The notes beneath the pieces were generated by a model. It ran no database searches. It was not told where the DNA came from and was given only the letters and a program-made list of their open reading frames with translations. A stretch of DNA of 64,000 bases from an uncultured Latescibacterota bacterium (GTDB lineage Bacteria; Latescibacterota; UBA2968). The stretch is taken from assembly GCA_951812755.1 (NCBI GenBank), contig OX638329.1, forward strand, positions 2,155,339 to 2,219,338, given 5' to 3'. The translations under genes were made by a program, and so were the position numbers. Positions 9,992 to 19,242 of the stretch are shown piece by piece. The stretch's first letter is position 1; the number at the start of each line of letters is the position of its first letter.

Positions 9992-10059
9992 AGAAAGGCA
10001 CATGTTGGTTCTTGCGAAGATACAAGAGGTGAGAGCGGGCTGTCCCCCTATATCTTGTC

Positions 10060-10093
10060 TTTCATCTGCGTCTATCTGCGCCATCTGCGGATA
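10060..10093. repeat. Dispersed TCTGCGTCTATCTGCG-type short repeat
   Basis: The segment TCATCTGCGTCTATCTGCGC and the following CATCTGCGGAT form a tandem-like motif of the widespread ATCTGTGTTCATCTGTGG repeat class. Relatives occur at 57136-57146, 58466-58497 (opposite sense) and 62394-62426. It is non-coding and lies just before the fucosidase gene. Confidence 0.55.
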
Positions 10094-10119
10094 ATTTTAT
10101 TTTTTAATAAGGAGAAACC

Positions 10120-11529
10120 ATGGCAATACAACTACCCGAAGGACCTTTTGAACCGAATTGGGACTCACTCTCAAATTATCGCGTACCCGACTGGTATCAG
10201 AACGACAAATTTGGCATCTTCATTCACTGGGGTGTGTATGCGGTACCAGCTTATGGAAGCGAATGGTACCCCCGCAACATGTATCGACAAGGCGCCAAAG
10301 AATTCGCGCACCATGTAGCGACCTATGGCGAACACAGCAAATTTGGATACAAAGACTTCATCCCCATGTTCAAAGCGGAAAAATACGACCCCGACCACTG
10401 GGCAGACTTATTCCGCAAAGCCGGTGCCCGCTTTGTCGTCCCCGTAGCCGAGCACCACGATGGATTTGCCATGTACGACACCGACCTATCGGACTGGTGC
10501 GCGAGCAAAATGGGACCCAAACGCGATCTAATTGGCGAACTCGCCGAAGCCGTACGCAAACAATGGCTGATATTCGGCCTATCGACACACCGCGCAGAAC
10601 ACTGGTGGTTCATGGACGGCGGGATGCAATTTGATTCAGACGTACAGGACGGACAATACGCGGGCTTATACGGACCCGCGCAACCGAGAGACAGCCAGCC
10701 CAACGAAGAATTCTTAGACGACTGGCTCGCGCGCACCTGTGAACTCGTCGATAAATATCACCCGCAAATCGTGTGGTTTGACTGGTGGATACAAGAACCC
10801 GCTTTCGCGTCTTACGTACAGCGTTTTGCGGCCTATTATTACAACCGCGGCGCCGAATGGGATCGCGGCGTAGCGATCAATTACAAACACGGGACCTTTC
10901 CCCCAGAAGCCGCGGTTTACGACATTGAGCGCGGGCAATTAGACGACATCAATCCGCACTTCTGGCAAACCGACACTTGTGTGGCGAGAAAATCCTGGGG
11001 ATATATCGAAGATGAACGGGGATACAAGAGCGCCTCGCAACTAATCGGCGACCTGGTAGATATCGTGAGCAAAAACGGCGCACTCCTGCTCAACGTGGGA
11101 CCACGCGCCGATGGCACAATCCCCGAAGAAGAAGAGGCTCTCTTACTCGCAATCGGCAAATGGCTAAACGTAAACGGCGAAGCGATCTACGACTCGCGCC
11201 CCTGGAAAGTATTTGGCGAAGGTCCCACAGAAGTCGCAACAGGTTCATTCACCGACACAAAGCGGCAGATGTTTACCGAACGCGACATCCGCTTTACCAC
11301 GCGAGGAGATGTGCTCTACGCAACCGTATTGGCAATACCCGAAAAAGATGAAATAACGATCCAATCGCTCGGTTCTTCCCTGCGTCTGCTAACCAAACAA
11401 ATCGACAAAGTCGAACTATTGGGCGCAGGATCGTTAAAATGGTCGCAAACAATGCGCGGCTTAAAAGTCAAATTGCCCGCAGAAAAACCGTGCGAACACG
11501 CGCTCGTTCTAAAAATTACACCAAAATAG
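10120..11529 (+). CDS. Alpha-L-fucosidase, GH29 family
   Basis: This 469-residue glycoside hydrolase has hallmark GH29 segments. FGIFIHWGVYAVPAYGSEWYP lies near the N-terminus. AEHHDGFAMYDTDLSDWCA is the His-His-Asp site that binds fucose, and IVWFDWW holds the probable nucleophile Asp221. A C-terminal region with LLLNVGPRADGTIPEEE and a beta domain completes the family length. No signal peptide is seen. AAGGAG precedes the ATG. GH29 enzymes remove terminal alpha-fucose; with sulfatases on both sides, sulfated fucose-containing glycans are the likely food source, as an inference. Confidence 0.93.
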   Translation: MAIQLPEGPFEPNWDSLSNYRVPDWYQNDKFGIFIHWGVYAVPAYGSEWYPRNMYRQGAKEFAHHVATYGEHSKFGYKDFIPMFKAEKYDPDHWADLFRKAGARFVVPVAEHHDGFAMYDTDLSDWCASKMGPKRDLIGELAEAVRKQWLIFGLSTHRAEHWWFMDGGMQFDSDVQDGQYAGLYGPAQPRDSQPNEEFLDDWLARTCELVDKYHPQIVWFDWWIQEPAFASYVQRFAAYYYNRGAEWDRGVAINYKHGTFPPEAAVYDIERGQLDDINPHFWQTDTCVARKSWGYIEDERGYKSASQLIGDLVDIVSKNGALLLNVGPRADGTIPEEEEALLLAIGKWLNVNGEAIYDSRPWKVFGEGPTEVATGSFTDTKRQMFTERDIRFTTRGDVLYATVLAIPEKDEITIQSLGSSLRLLTKQIDKVELLGAGSLKWSQTMRGLKVKLPAEKPCEHALVLKITPK

Positions 11530-11550
11530 GGGCAAACCCCGTTAATTGAT

Positions 11551-11910
11551 CTAATGCGAAAGGGCGGCTTGTTGTGTGGGTTGGCTTGGTCTTGCGACGG
11601 CTTTGACCTCGAGTTGCAAGCCTGCCTGCTGCTGAAGGCAGTGGAGGACCGCAAAGAGCGTGTGCGTGTCGAGAGCGTCATTAGAGGAGAACATTTGCAT
11701 CAGGCTATCGGGCGATTTGGAGATCAGCTTACCCAACTTTTGAAAACCGATGGTCGCCATGATATAATCGTACAACATCGCCCGACCAGTGCCTACATCG
11801 CCCTGAAGCAGACATTCAACCATTACCTTTAGCAGTTCCTTGCGAAAATTTGGAGAGCGCTTTATGCGTGCGTGGAGTGTTATTCTGAAATCTCGCGTTA
11901 AAGGGCGCAT
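11551..11910 (-). CDS. HigA-like addiction module antidote protein
   Basis: This 119-residue protein begins LTRDFRITLHARIKRSPNFRKELL and continues with YIMATIGFQKLGKLISKSPDSLMQMF, a Cro/XRE-type helix-turn-helix typical of the COG3636 antidotes. It binds and neutralises the toxin and represses the operon. GGAGAC precedes the ATG. It follows the toxin gene by 13 bases, the toxin-first order usual for HigBA systems. The C-terminal 15 residues are Gln/Ala-rich and look extra. Confidence 0.85.
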   Translation of the reverse strand: MRPLTRDFRITLHARIKRSPNFRKELLKVMVECLLQGDVGTGRAMLYDYIMATIGFQKLGKLISKSPDSLMQMFSSNDALDTHTLFAVLHCLQQQAGLQLEVKAVARPSQPTQQAALSH

Positions 11911-11923
11911 GGTTTCAAGTCTC

Positions 11924-12244
11924 CTATCGTTTGCGGCGTTTGTATTCGCGCCAGAGTTGTCGGGCAGTTTCGATATCCCATTGCTGTCGCCGTTTGGTGC
12001 TACCGCCCAAAAGGATGATCAGCACATCGCCTTCTCTACCAAAATAAATCCGATAGCCAGGGCCGAAGTCTATTCGATATTCAAAGACCCCACCACCTAC
12101 ACTCTTTGCGTTGGAAAAATTGCCTTGCTCCATCCTGAACAGTGCTTCTGACACTCTGGCCGAGGCTTGATCATTGAGCCGATTGAACCATCGGGCGTAG
12201 GAGTTGCGTCCATTAGCGTCGATGTATTCTGCGCTTTCGATCAT
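11924..12244 (-). CDS. RelE/ParE-superfamily toxin, HigB-like
   Basis: This 106-residue protein has the family core FNRLNDQASARVSEALFRME, then GGGVFEYRIDFGPGYRIYFG and VLIILLGGSTKRRQQWDIETA. This is the addiction-module killer family, ribosome-dependent mRNA interferases. ATG 12244 is preferred to a TTG ten codons upstream. It is the first gene of a toxin-antitoxin operon that sits alone among + strand catabolic genes, consistent with independent acquisition. Confidence 0.87.
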   Translation of the reverse strand: MIESAEYIDANGRNSYARWFNRLNDQASARVSEALFRMEQGNFSNAKSVGGGVFEYRIDFGPGYRIYFGREGDVLIILLGGSTKRRQQWDIETARQLWREYKRRKR

Positions 12245-12369
12245 AAATGTTCCGGGCAGGATACGATTTGGCAAGAAGATGTAAGATAAAAATTAAGCAT
12301 GTGAATAAAGTGTTGCAAATAAAAAATTGAAGCCATTGTATATATATCTGATTGAGAGGAACTTATCCA

Positions 12370-13155
12370 ATGACATCCGATCACATACACTGGTCGTTTC
12401 AGTACGATGGCAGAAGTCAGACGCCGCATTTTGGCAAACAGTTGATAGAGATACTGAGCCAAACAGCGCCAACGTCTGAAAAAAAATACACCGTCCTCCC
12501 GAACTACTGGAAAGGTTATAAAGGCCGCGCGAGTGAAGAAGCTCCGCGCGATCTGACAATCGGCGAAGTAACAATCAACAAAGAGCGCGAGCCATCGCAA
12601 AACTGGCATTACACTATTCAATTTCTCAACACCACAAGCGGCGAAAATCTGCACCTCGACTTCTATTGTGCGGACGACGACCTCCGCACCCTGCGGGACA
12701 CCTGGCGCGTGACAGCGATCAATGGTGCAGGAGATAAATATCGCAAATTTACCTGCGAAGGACACATCGCATCACAGGAAGACCAGCAACGAGTCACACT
12801 CGTAGTCAACAACACAACCTTACCCATCGGTCACTTCAATAACACCCACCCCATCACCTGTAACTGGACACTATTTGACGTAATCCCAAACCTCGCACAC
12901 CAGCTAAAAGCGTCTGGCAAACAAATCTCCCTCGCCATATTGGAAGACCTCGAAAAAGTACGCACGCCCGTTCGCATTGGCTATATGGAAGACTGCACTT
13001 TACTACTCGACGACGGAACCCTGAAACTCTCCGGCTTCTTCGTCTATGGCGCGGGCATGCTACCCTCGTACTGGTGGCTGGACCAACAAGAACAGGTCAT
13101 CATCGCATCGACCACATTCCAGACCTTTGTGTTAGAAGGCCAGGTACATGACTAA
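12370..13155 (+). CDS. Uncharacterised protein
   Basis: This 261-residue protein has no recognised family. It is rich in beta-strand-like alternating stretches and aromatic residues (HIHWSFQYDGR, WHYTIQFLN, TCNWTLFDVIP). It has no signal peptide and no membrane segment. GAGAGGA precedes ATG 12370; a TTG at 12352 overlaps that site and is rejected. The composition suggests a soluble, lipocalin-like or beta-sandwich fold, which is inference only. It stands between the toxin-antitoxin pair and a sulfatase, and its relation to them is unknown. Confidence 0.7.
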   Translation: MTSDHIHWSFQYDGRSQTPHFGKQLIEILSQTAPTSEKKYTVLPNYWKGYKGRASEEAPRDLTIGEVTINKEREPSQNWHYTIQFLNTTSGENLHLDFYCADDDLRTLRDTWRVTAINGAGDKYRKFTCEGHIASQEDQQRVTLVVNNTTLPIGHFNNTHPITCNWTLFDVIPNLAHQLKASGKQISLAILEDLEKVRTPVRIGYMEDCTLLLDDGTLKLSGFFVYGAGMLPSYWWLDQQEQVIIASTTFQTFVLEGQVHD

Positions 13156-13248
13156 CAATAGAACGGATAGAGAGGCTACGCATATATGTAGATGAACTAC
13201 TATAACGATGTATTCGTCTATTCGTCTATTCGCTTCAGGAGACGCAGC

Positions 13249-14708
13249 ATGAGTGACCGACCAAATATCTTATTCATCAACACCGACCAGCACACCTGGG
13301 ATGTCATATCTGCATACGGCAACACACATGTAAAAACGCCACACATCGACCACCTGCACAACAACGGCATCTCATTTATGCGGTCATATAGCAGCGACCC
13401 GGTCTGCGCCCCTGCGCGGGCGAGTTGGATGACCGGGCGATACACCTCAGAAGCCGGCACCCCGTTCAACGGCGGCCATTTACACGAAAACATACCCGAC
13501 CTGGGCCAGATATTACAACAAAGCGACTACCGCGCAATCCACTGCGGCAAATGGCACGTAGATGGCCGAAATGTATATGACAGCTTCGACGTCCTCTACT
13601 ACGGCCAACAGCGAATCGGCGCAGGCGGCGGCGAATACTACGACGCGGCAATGCCCCATGCTGTCGTAGATTTCTTGACGGACTACGACAAAACCGACCC
13701 ATTTTATCTACAGGTCTGGTACGTCAACCCGCACGACATCTGCGAATACGGCCACAACTTTGAAACAAAAGAAATGCCCGACGCCGTACGCCGGGGCATG
13801 CTCACCGAAAAGGACTTACCCCCTCTCCCTGACAATTTTAACTACGACACCCGCGAAACCGTCTTACACCGCGTATGCAGGCGCATAGACGAATGCCTGA
13901 TACACTGGCCGATCTTGCGAGCCATGAAAACATGGGACGAACGCCAATGGCGAACATTTATCTGGCACCACCATCGCTTTGTAGAAAAAGTAGATGGTGA
14001 AATCGGCCTGATCTTAACCGCCCTTGAGCAAAGCGGCCTCGCGGACAACACCGTAATCATCTTCAGCGTAGATCACGGCGAAGCCTTTGGACAACACCAG
14101 ATGTTCCAGAAATTCTCCCTCTACGAAGCCAGCATCCGCGTACCCTTTATCGTCTCCTCACTCGGACACAATTTGAACATCCCCAAAGGCGCATTTGATC
14201 ACAGACACTTTGTCTCCGGTGTCGATCTCCTCCCCACCGTATGCGACTATGCCGGAATCAATCCCCCGAATATGCGCGGGGAATGAGCGTGCGACCCCTC
14301 GTCGAAGGGCGGGATGTGCCCTGGCGCGACTTTGGCTTTGTCGAAAGCAACTACTGGGGACGCGCACTGCTTTTTGATCGGTATAAATACGTCTGTGAGT
14401 ATATTCCCTACGGTAATAAAAAAGACCTGCTCCCACCCGGACCCGATCCCGAACGCATCGGCCTCGAGCAAATTTTTGATCTACAGAACGACCCCGGAGA
14501 AAAGCAAAATCTCGCCTACGACAAAAACAAACGCGCATTATTGATGCAATGCCGCGAGGCACTACTGAATTTTGAAGCGGGATTGGAACGGCGACAAATC
14601 ACACACGAACGACCCACCCGTCAAATCGGCAACTGGGGACAACGCATCCGGGCGCACTGGGATGCACATCCCGAATTGGAAGCCATGAGGATCCTCCCCG
14701 AAAATTAA
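13249..14708 (+). pseudogene. Sulfatase interrupted by a frameshift
   Basis: Two frames together encode one Cys-type sulfatase. The first part (13249-14286) has RPNILFINTDQHTWD, the activation motif C53-A-P-A-R and FSVDHGEAFGQHQ, and ends at a TGA after NPPNMRGE. The remainder (GMSVRPLVEGRDVPWRDFGF through to the stop at 14708) continues in another frame from about 14281. Removing two bases at GCGGGGAATG gives a family-like MRGMSVRPL junction; adding one G also restores the frame. AGGAGA precedes ATG 13249. This is either a real mutation or a homopolymer sequencing error. Everything else about the gene looks intact. Confidence 0.85.
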
Positions 14709-14728
14709 AACAGAAAGGACATCTCACC

Positions 14729-16282
14729 ATGAGCGACACGCCAGATTACACATCACTCGTACCGCACTACACATTTCCAAACACACTTGAAGAACAGCGC
14801 GAAGCCCTCGCCACAAATCCGCTATTGCAGCGGATGAATGAAGCGCGAAAAAGTTATGAAGGCGACCCCCACAGACCCATCTACCACTACGTAAACCCAG
14901 AACACACACTCAATGATCCCAATGGGATTTGTTTCTGGCAGGGGCGATGGCATCTGTTTTACCAGGCATATCCCCCCGAAGACCCGCGTCAGCACTGGGG
15001 ACACGCCATCAGCGACGACTTAATCCACTGGGAAGACTTGCCCTATGCGATATATCCCAATCCCGAACGCTGCTGTTTTTCCGGCTCAACACTCGTAGAA
15101 GACGACCGCGTCATCGCCATGTATCACGGCACCATGGTAGGCAACATGGTCGCCGTATCGAGTGATCCCCTGCTCTTGAACTGGGAAAAAGTAACCGGAC
15201 AGGCCGTAATTCCCATGCAAAACCCCGATGGCTCCACCCCGCCCTATCGGGTATTTGATCCATGCATCTGGAAAAAGGGAGATTTTTACTACTCCCTCTC
15301 GGGCGGCACCCTGCCCGGACCGGGTGGCAAACGCACGCGAGCGAACTTCTTGCTCCGCTCACCCGACCTGGCGAACTGGACGTATTTGCATCCATTTGTC
15401 GAAGACGACCTCTTCACACTCGTTGGCGACGACGGCGCCTGCCCCTATTTCTGGCCCATTGGCGATCGCCATATATTGCTCTTTTACAGCCACATGAGCG
15501 GGGGACAATATCTCCTGGGCGACTACGACAAAGAACGCGACAAATTTGTGGTGACAGCGCACGACAAATGCAATTTTGGACCTTATGGTCCCTGTGGCGT
15601 ACACGCGCCTTCGGCAACCCCGGATGGCAATGGCAATATCATAGCAATTTTCAACATGAACCCCGGCAAGCCAACAGAAAATTGGAACCAGATCATGACC
15701 TTGCCCCGCAAAATGACCCTCATCGGCGAAGAAGATATACGCATAGAACCAGCGGGCGACATAGAATCCCTGCGCCGCGATCACCAGCATGTAAGTCGCA
15801 TGACACTCGCTGCCAATACTGAAATCGTCCTCGACAATATCCAGGGCAATGCAATGGAGATCGTCGCTGAAATCGATACCAAAAACGCACCCATGGTCGA
15901 GATGGACGTATTGCGGTCACCCGACAAAGAAGAAGTCACGCGCATCATGTTCTTCAAAGACCGCGGATTCAGAAATCGAGAACTCAACACACAGAAGAGC
16001 CTGATCACAATTGACTCGTCGTGTTCCTCCATTTTACCCGACGTGCGCACCCGCGCGCCAGAAACCGGTTCGGTCTATATCGCGCCGGGTGAAACCCTGC
16101 AATTGCGCGTATTTGTCGATAAAAGCGTCGTAGAAGTATTCGTAAACGGCAAACAATGCGTGGCATTGCGCGTCTATCCCGGGCGCGAAGACAGCACTGG
16201 CGTCTCCCTGCGCTCACAGGGACAGGACAGCGAACTCCTGTCTCTCGACGCCTATCAGATGGAGAACATCTACACATCCTGA
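14729..16282 (+). CDS. Glycoside hydrolase family 32-like protein (beta-fructosidase fold)
   Basis: This 517-residue protein carries the GH32 nucleophile motif N-D-P-N-G with Asp63, followed by WHLFYQAYP, HWGHAISDDLIHWEDLP and CFSGSTLVEDD. The second conserved site reads VFDPCIW, keeping the stabilising Asp. The third, normally a Glu-Cys pair that supplies the acid/base, reads GACPYFWP, so the usual Glu is absent at that spot. The C-terminus is the family beta-sandwich (VDKSVVEVFVNGKQC). AAAGGAC precedes the start. The specificity may not be ordinary invertase, given the altered motif. Confidence 0.82.
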   Translation: MSDTPDYTSLVPHYTFPNTLEEQREALATNPLLQRMNEARKSYEGDPHRPIYHYVNPEHTLNDPNGICFWQGRWHLFYQAYPPEDPRQHWGHAISDDLIHWEDLPYAIYPNPERCCFSGSTLVEDDRVIAMYHGTMVGNMVAVSSDPLLLNWEKVTGQAVIPMQNPDGSTPPYRVFDPCIWKKGDFYYSLSGGTLPGPGGKRTRANFLLRSPDLANWTYLHPFVEDDLFTLVGDDGACPYFWPIGDRHILLFYSHMSGGQYLLGDYDKERDKFVVTAHDKCNFGPYGPCGVHAPSATPDGNGNIIAIFNMNPGKPTENWNQIMTLPRKMTLIGEEDIRIEPAGDIESLRRDHQHVSRMTLAANTEIVLDNIQGNAMEIVAEIDTKNAPMVEMDVLRSPDKEEVTRIMFFKDRGFRNRELNTQKSLITIDSSCSSILPDVRTRAPETGSVYIAPGETLQLRVFVDKSVVEVFVNGKQCVALRVYPGREDSTGVSLRSQGQDSELLSLDAYQMENIYTS

Positions 16283-16298
16283 CGGACATCCCATCTAT

Positions 16299-16340
16299 AA
16301 AAAAGCCCCCGGTGCCATTGAGGCGTTGGGGGCTTTTGTT
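16299..16340. terminator. Bidirectional rho-independent terminator
   Basis: AAAAGCCCCC and GGGGGCTTTT form a 10-bp stem with a 17-base loop. A-runs on one side and T-runs on the other make it usable from both strands. It sits between the convergent ends of the GH32-like gene and the AlbA_2/GHKL gene. Confidence 0.9.
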
Positions 16341-16357
16341 GTTATCCCGTGTCACCG

Positions 16358-17623
16358 CTATTCATTTTCATATCGCGCGGCATAAATCGTGAGCTTGGTC
16401 GCTTCTCCGATCTGTTCGAGCTTTGGACGACGCCCGGACAAACGCAGGCTATCTCTGACCAGATTCAAGAACCCTTCTCCTCTCGCTTCCATAAAGCTAC
16501 TGCCCGTCAGTGTGCTCTTGTAATCGCGCATAAAGCCCGCCAGAAGTTGATTGCGGCGAACGGGCTGACAGCCCGCGTACAAATTCTCAATAGTCAACGT
16601 GTTGTAAAGCGCGCCCGGATTCTGGAACTCAATTCGGTCGGGAAACATGCGAATGATAATCTGCGAACCCGAAATTTCGTAATCCCGATGCACGACCGCG
16701 TTCACGACCGCTTCCTGGAGAGCTGTGAGTACGTAACTCGGATAATCCCTTCGGCCATCTCCGTCCTTTCTGGAAACAGTCGGAACCAGAGGAGAAACCC
16801 GTAAATAGGCCATCACCTGGGCAATCTGTTCAGGCACTGGCCCTACGAATCGGTTACTATCCGCAGTATTGCCATCGGGCATATCGTGGGTATATACGGC
16901 CAAATCGATATAAGCACCGTATATATACCGCTCGGGCTGCTCTGCAAAAAGCAACACCCCGAGGTATGTCGGCGTCACACCCGAATCGAGCACAGCGGCG
17001 AGTTTGTGGGCGACGAGAGTGGATCCCCAGTCATCGGACCTGGACCAATCCGGGAAGCGGTCGCGGAAATATTTTTCCAGACGAACCTCGCTCAGATCAT
17101 TTAGGCTGCTGCCCAACAGTGGTCGTTCCTCTATCGGGCTGGCCAGACGACGCGCACTCAACAGACGCGCAAGTCGCTCCGGAGGAATGGATTGCCGGTG
17201 GCTGCCCAACCGTTGCAGATAGCGTCCATCGCTCGTTTGATGTATATCGAATTTCGACATGGGGATTTCAACAATCAAACAGAGTTTTGGTACGTCATCT
17301 TCTCCGGGAAAATATTCCCAGTCCAACGCCGGAACGATTATCGGTTTACAGTTATTCAGTGCCACATTGACTACGAATTGCTCCAGGAGATCGCGCTTTT
17401 CGGGTTCGATACCGACTGGCATGCGATCGCTGTCGCGCACACCCATCACAACCACGCCCCCCTTCGTATTCGCCATGCTGACGAATACCTCGGCGAGTCT
17501 GGATGCGGCGCGTCCTTCTTCTCTCGCAAAGGAAATCCTGTTTCCCCGAAACACAATCTCCTTTAATTCGAGTTCGGTATCTTCTCCTGCCCGAATAGAA
17601 GCCATGCGTTCTTGTTTATTCAT
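16358..17623 (-). CDS. AlbA_2 (Schlafen-type) and GHKL ATPase domain protein
   Basis: This 421-residue protein has an N-terminal AlbA_2/divergent AAA_4 nucleic-acid-binding domain (ELELKEIVF, FVSMANTKGGVVVMGV). A central region (ERLARLLSARR) follows, then a GHKL-type ATPase fold of the RecG-like HATPase_c_4 family with N-box LQEAVVNAVVHRDYEISG. Members are putative transcriptional regulators or defence-linked proteins with no settled function. ATG 17623 is preceded by AAGGAAC. It ends at a shared terminator with the GH32-like gene and starts 40 bases after a PhyH gene stop, so the two may be co-transcribed. Confidence 0.83.
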   Translation of the reverse strand: MNKQERMASIRAGEDTELELKEIVFRGNRISFAREEGRAASRLAEVFVSMANTKGGVVVMGVRDSDRMPVGIEPEKRDLLEQFVVNVALNNCKPIIVPALDWEYFPGEDDVPKLCLIVEIPMSKFDIHQTSDGRYLQRLGSHRQSIPPERLARLLSARRLASPIEERPLLGSSLNDLSEVRLEKYFRDRFPDWSRSDDWGSTLVAHKLAAVLDSGVTPTYLGVLLFAEQPERYIYGAYIDLAVYTHDMPDGNTADSNRFVGPVPEQIAQVMAYLRVSPLVPTVSRKDGDGRRDYPSYVLTALQEAVVNAVVHRDYEISGSQIIIRMFPDRIEFQNPGALYNTLTIENLYAGCQPVRRNQLLAGFMRDYKSTLTGSSFMEARGEGFLNLVRDSLRLSGRRPKLEQIGEATKLTIYAARYENE

Positions 17624-17662
17624 CGTCGTTTCGTTCCTTATGACGCAGTTGTTGCACAACCT

Positions 17663-18829
17663 TCACGACACAGTCTGGAAGCGTTCCCAAGCCTCGCCAG
17701 CCGCTGCAGCTTGCCGCTCCAACTCACCGCGCCAACCGATCACCTCACCGGCTTTGACGCGCTTAATATCAAATCCCGGATACCGGTCCTCGAGCGTATC
17801 CCCGAGTTTCGTTCTCTCCGCCCAGCGATCCCACGCCGTCTTCATCCATTCGTGTGGCAGTGCTTCTCGCACAGCGGGATCGAGTTGCCATGCATGTCGC
17901 ACATCGCTCACAGATGGCTCCTCGTCAGATGGTCCCGACCACTTCGACCAACCAATTGACAACGTATTGCGCTCGCGACCGGGAACCGTGTGTCCCGTAT
18001 GGATCGTCGTCCCATTGCGGATAAGCGCTTCCCCAGCCTTGAGCCGGATCGCCACCTGCCCCGGCAATGGGTCTTCGCCATTCCAACTCGGCGTATGCGG
18101 CACCCCCTGCTCCTTCACCGCCTTCGGCAAAAGCACATCGTGCTCAAACGGCGTACGCCACCGATTGTGGCTCCCCGGTATGAGTTCGTGACATTCATCA
18201 TCCGCCAATGCCAAAAACATACTCACGCCATTCCGCTCTTTAAGAGACTTCGCATTATTTGCGCGGATCTCTTCCCATCGCTTTTTCTCGACCTCCTCGG
18301 AATACGCCTCTGGATCTTTACCCCGCTCATCCCGCTGTGCAAAATAGCGCTCTCCCGTACCCCACCACGTCACATCCCGGTGCCAGCTGAGCTTATTCTC
18401 TTTCTGCCGGGGATTGCACCACAACAACAAACCGCCCAGCACCATATCTTCTGGCTCCAACCCGCCACACCACGAATGAACGAAATTCAGAAAATCTGGC
18501 GAACCGTGGAACTCCGCAAAACACGGCTCCCCAAAAGCCGGATGGATAAGCCCCCGAATCGCCCACGGTTCATCATTACCCGTGCGGTGTACATAGCCCT
18601 TCGAACAATCGATCTTGTCGTACCCATTCTCTGGCGCGCACGCCTCGGTCACGCGGCGCCCCGCCTCGCGGAGAACGGGAATCCATGGATTATCGGCAAA
18701 ATCGTTGATAATGACAAAACCGTGCTCCTCCAGATGCGCCAATCGCTCTGGCGTAGCCCCGGGAGCCGAAAGCTCCGGTTTGAAATCGGCAAAAGCCGGA
18801 GCGCGATAAACTGATTGAGAACTGGACAT
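17663..18829 (-). CDS. Phytanoyl-CoA dioxygenase family protein, long form
   Basis: This 388-residue PhyH-family oxygenase has iron ligands in LSWHRDVTWWG (H-R-D) and a distal His in TTIHTGHTVPGRERN with a nearby Arg. ECHELIPGSHNRW is the family turn. It is longer than its paralogues because of N-terminal and mid-protein insertions (a charged stretch near residues 185-215). The first ATG directly abuts AAAGGA, so the second in-frame ATG at 18829, six bases from that site, is preferred. Confidence 0.88.
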   Translation of the reverse strand: MSSSQSVYRAPAFADFKPELSAPGATPERLAHLEEHGFVIINDFADNPWIPVLREAGRRVTEACAPENGYDKIDCSKGYVHRTGNDEPWAIRGLIHPAFGEPCFAEFHGSPDFLNFVHSWCGGLEPEDMVLGGLLLWCNPRQKENKLSWHRDVTWWGTGERYFAQRDERGKDPEAYSEEVEKKRWEEIRANNAKSLKERNGVSMFLALADDECHELIPGSHNRWRTPFEHDVLLPKAVKEQGVPHTPSWNGEDPLPGQVAIRLKAGEALIRNGTTIHTGHTVPGRERNTLSIGWSKWSGPSDEEPSVSDVRHAWQLDPAVREALPHEWMKTAWDRWAERTKLGDTLEDRYPGFDIKRVKAGEVIGWRGELERQAAAAGEAWERFQTVS

Positions 18830-19242
18830 CTTCATTCCTTTCGCCCCGTGCCAGATCTATGGTCTCAGCACTGAAGGCATCGTAAAGGTGATAAATCTGC
18901 TTTCCCCACTTCCCATTTCCTCAAGCAAAAGAAATTTGGCATGAAACAAAAAATTTATCAAGAGTTATCAGCGGCCAGCAAAAACCTCCTGGATCGCGGC
19001 TAAAACCATGCCGCGATGACAATGGCATGGGAGCCTGCCCCGTAGTGCTTTTATACGGGGTCACGCCCCTGCTTAAAACATACAGGGGCAGGCTCTGCAA
19101 GCCTTAAGCAGGCGTCCAGGATGGGAGGTATTTTTAACTTTTGTCGTATTATATCGTCTAAGAAAGTAAAAATGTTGCTTTTTTTGGAAAGTGGTATAAT
19201 TTGGGGCGAAGTAAATTGAAACGCGAACACGAGGAGATCGCA
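18830..19242. other. 413-base gene-free divergent intergenic region
   Basis: The region separates two divergent PhyH genes, so it must hold promoters for both. It contains the palindromic repeat at 18989-19128. AT-rich sequence at 19136-19205 includes TTGTCGTATTATATCG and GTGGTATAAT, the latter a possible -10 element for the + strand gene. No gene is seen. Confidence 0.5.
18989..19128. repeat. Dispersed composite palindromic repeat (CTGGATCGCGGC family), copy 1
   Basis: It starts CTGGATCGCGGCTAAAACC followed by ATGCCGCGATGAC, an internal hairpin. A large stem GAGCCTGCCCCGTA with GGGGCAGGCTC (19031-19095) follows, and it ends AAGCAGGCGTCCAG. A second full-length copy lies at 57161-57298 and a degenerate one at 50046-50078. 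It is non-coding and MITE/REP-like. Confidence 0.82.

Noticed and set aside
13156-13248. TATTCGTC tandem units before the frameshifted sulfatase
   Set aside because: Three short units only; too short to call a functional repeat.
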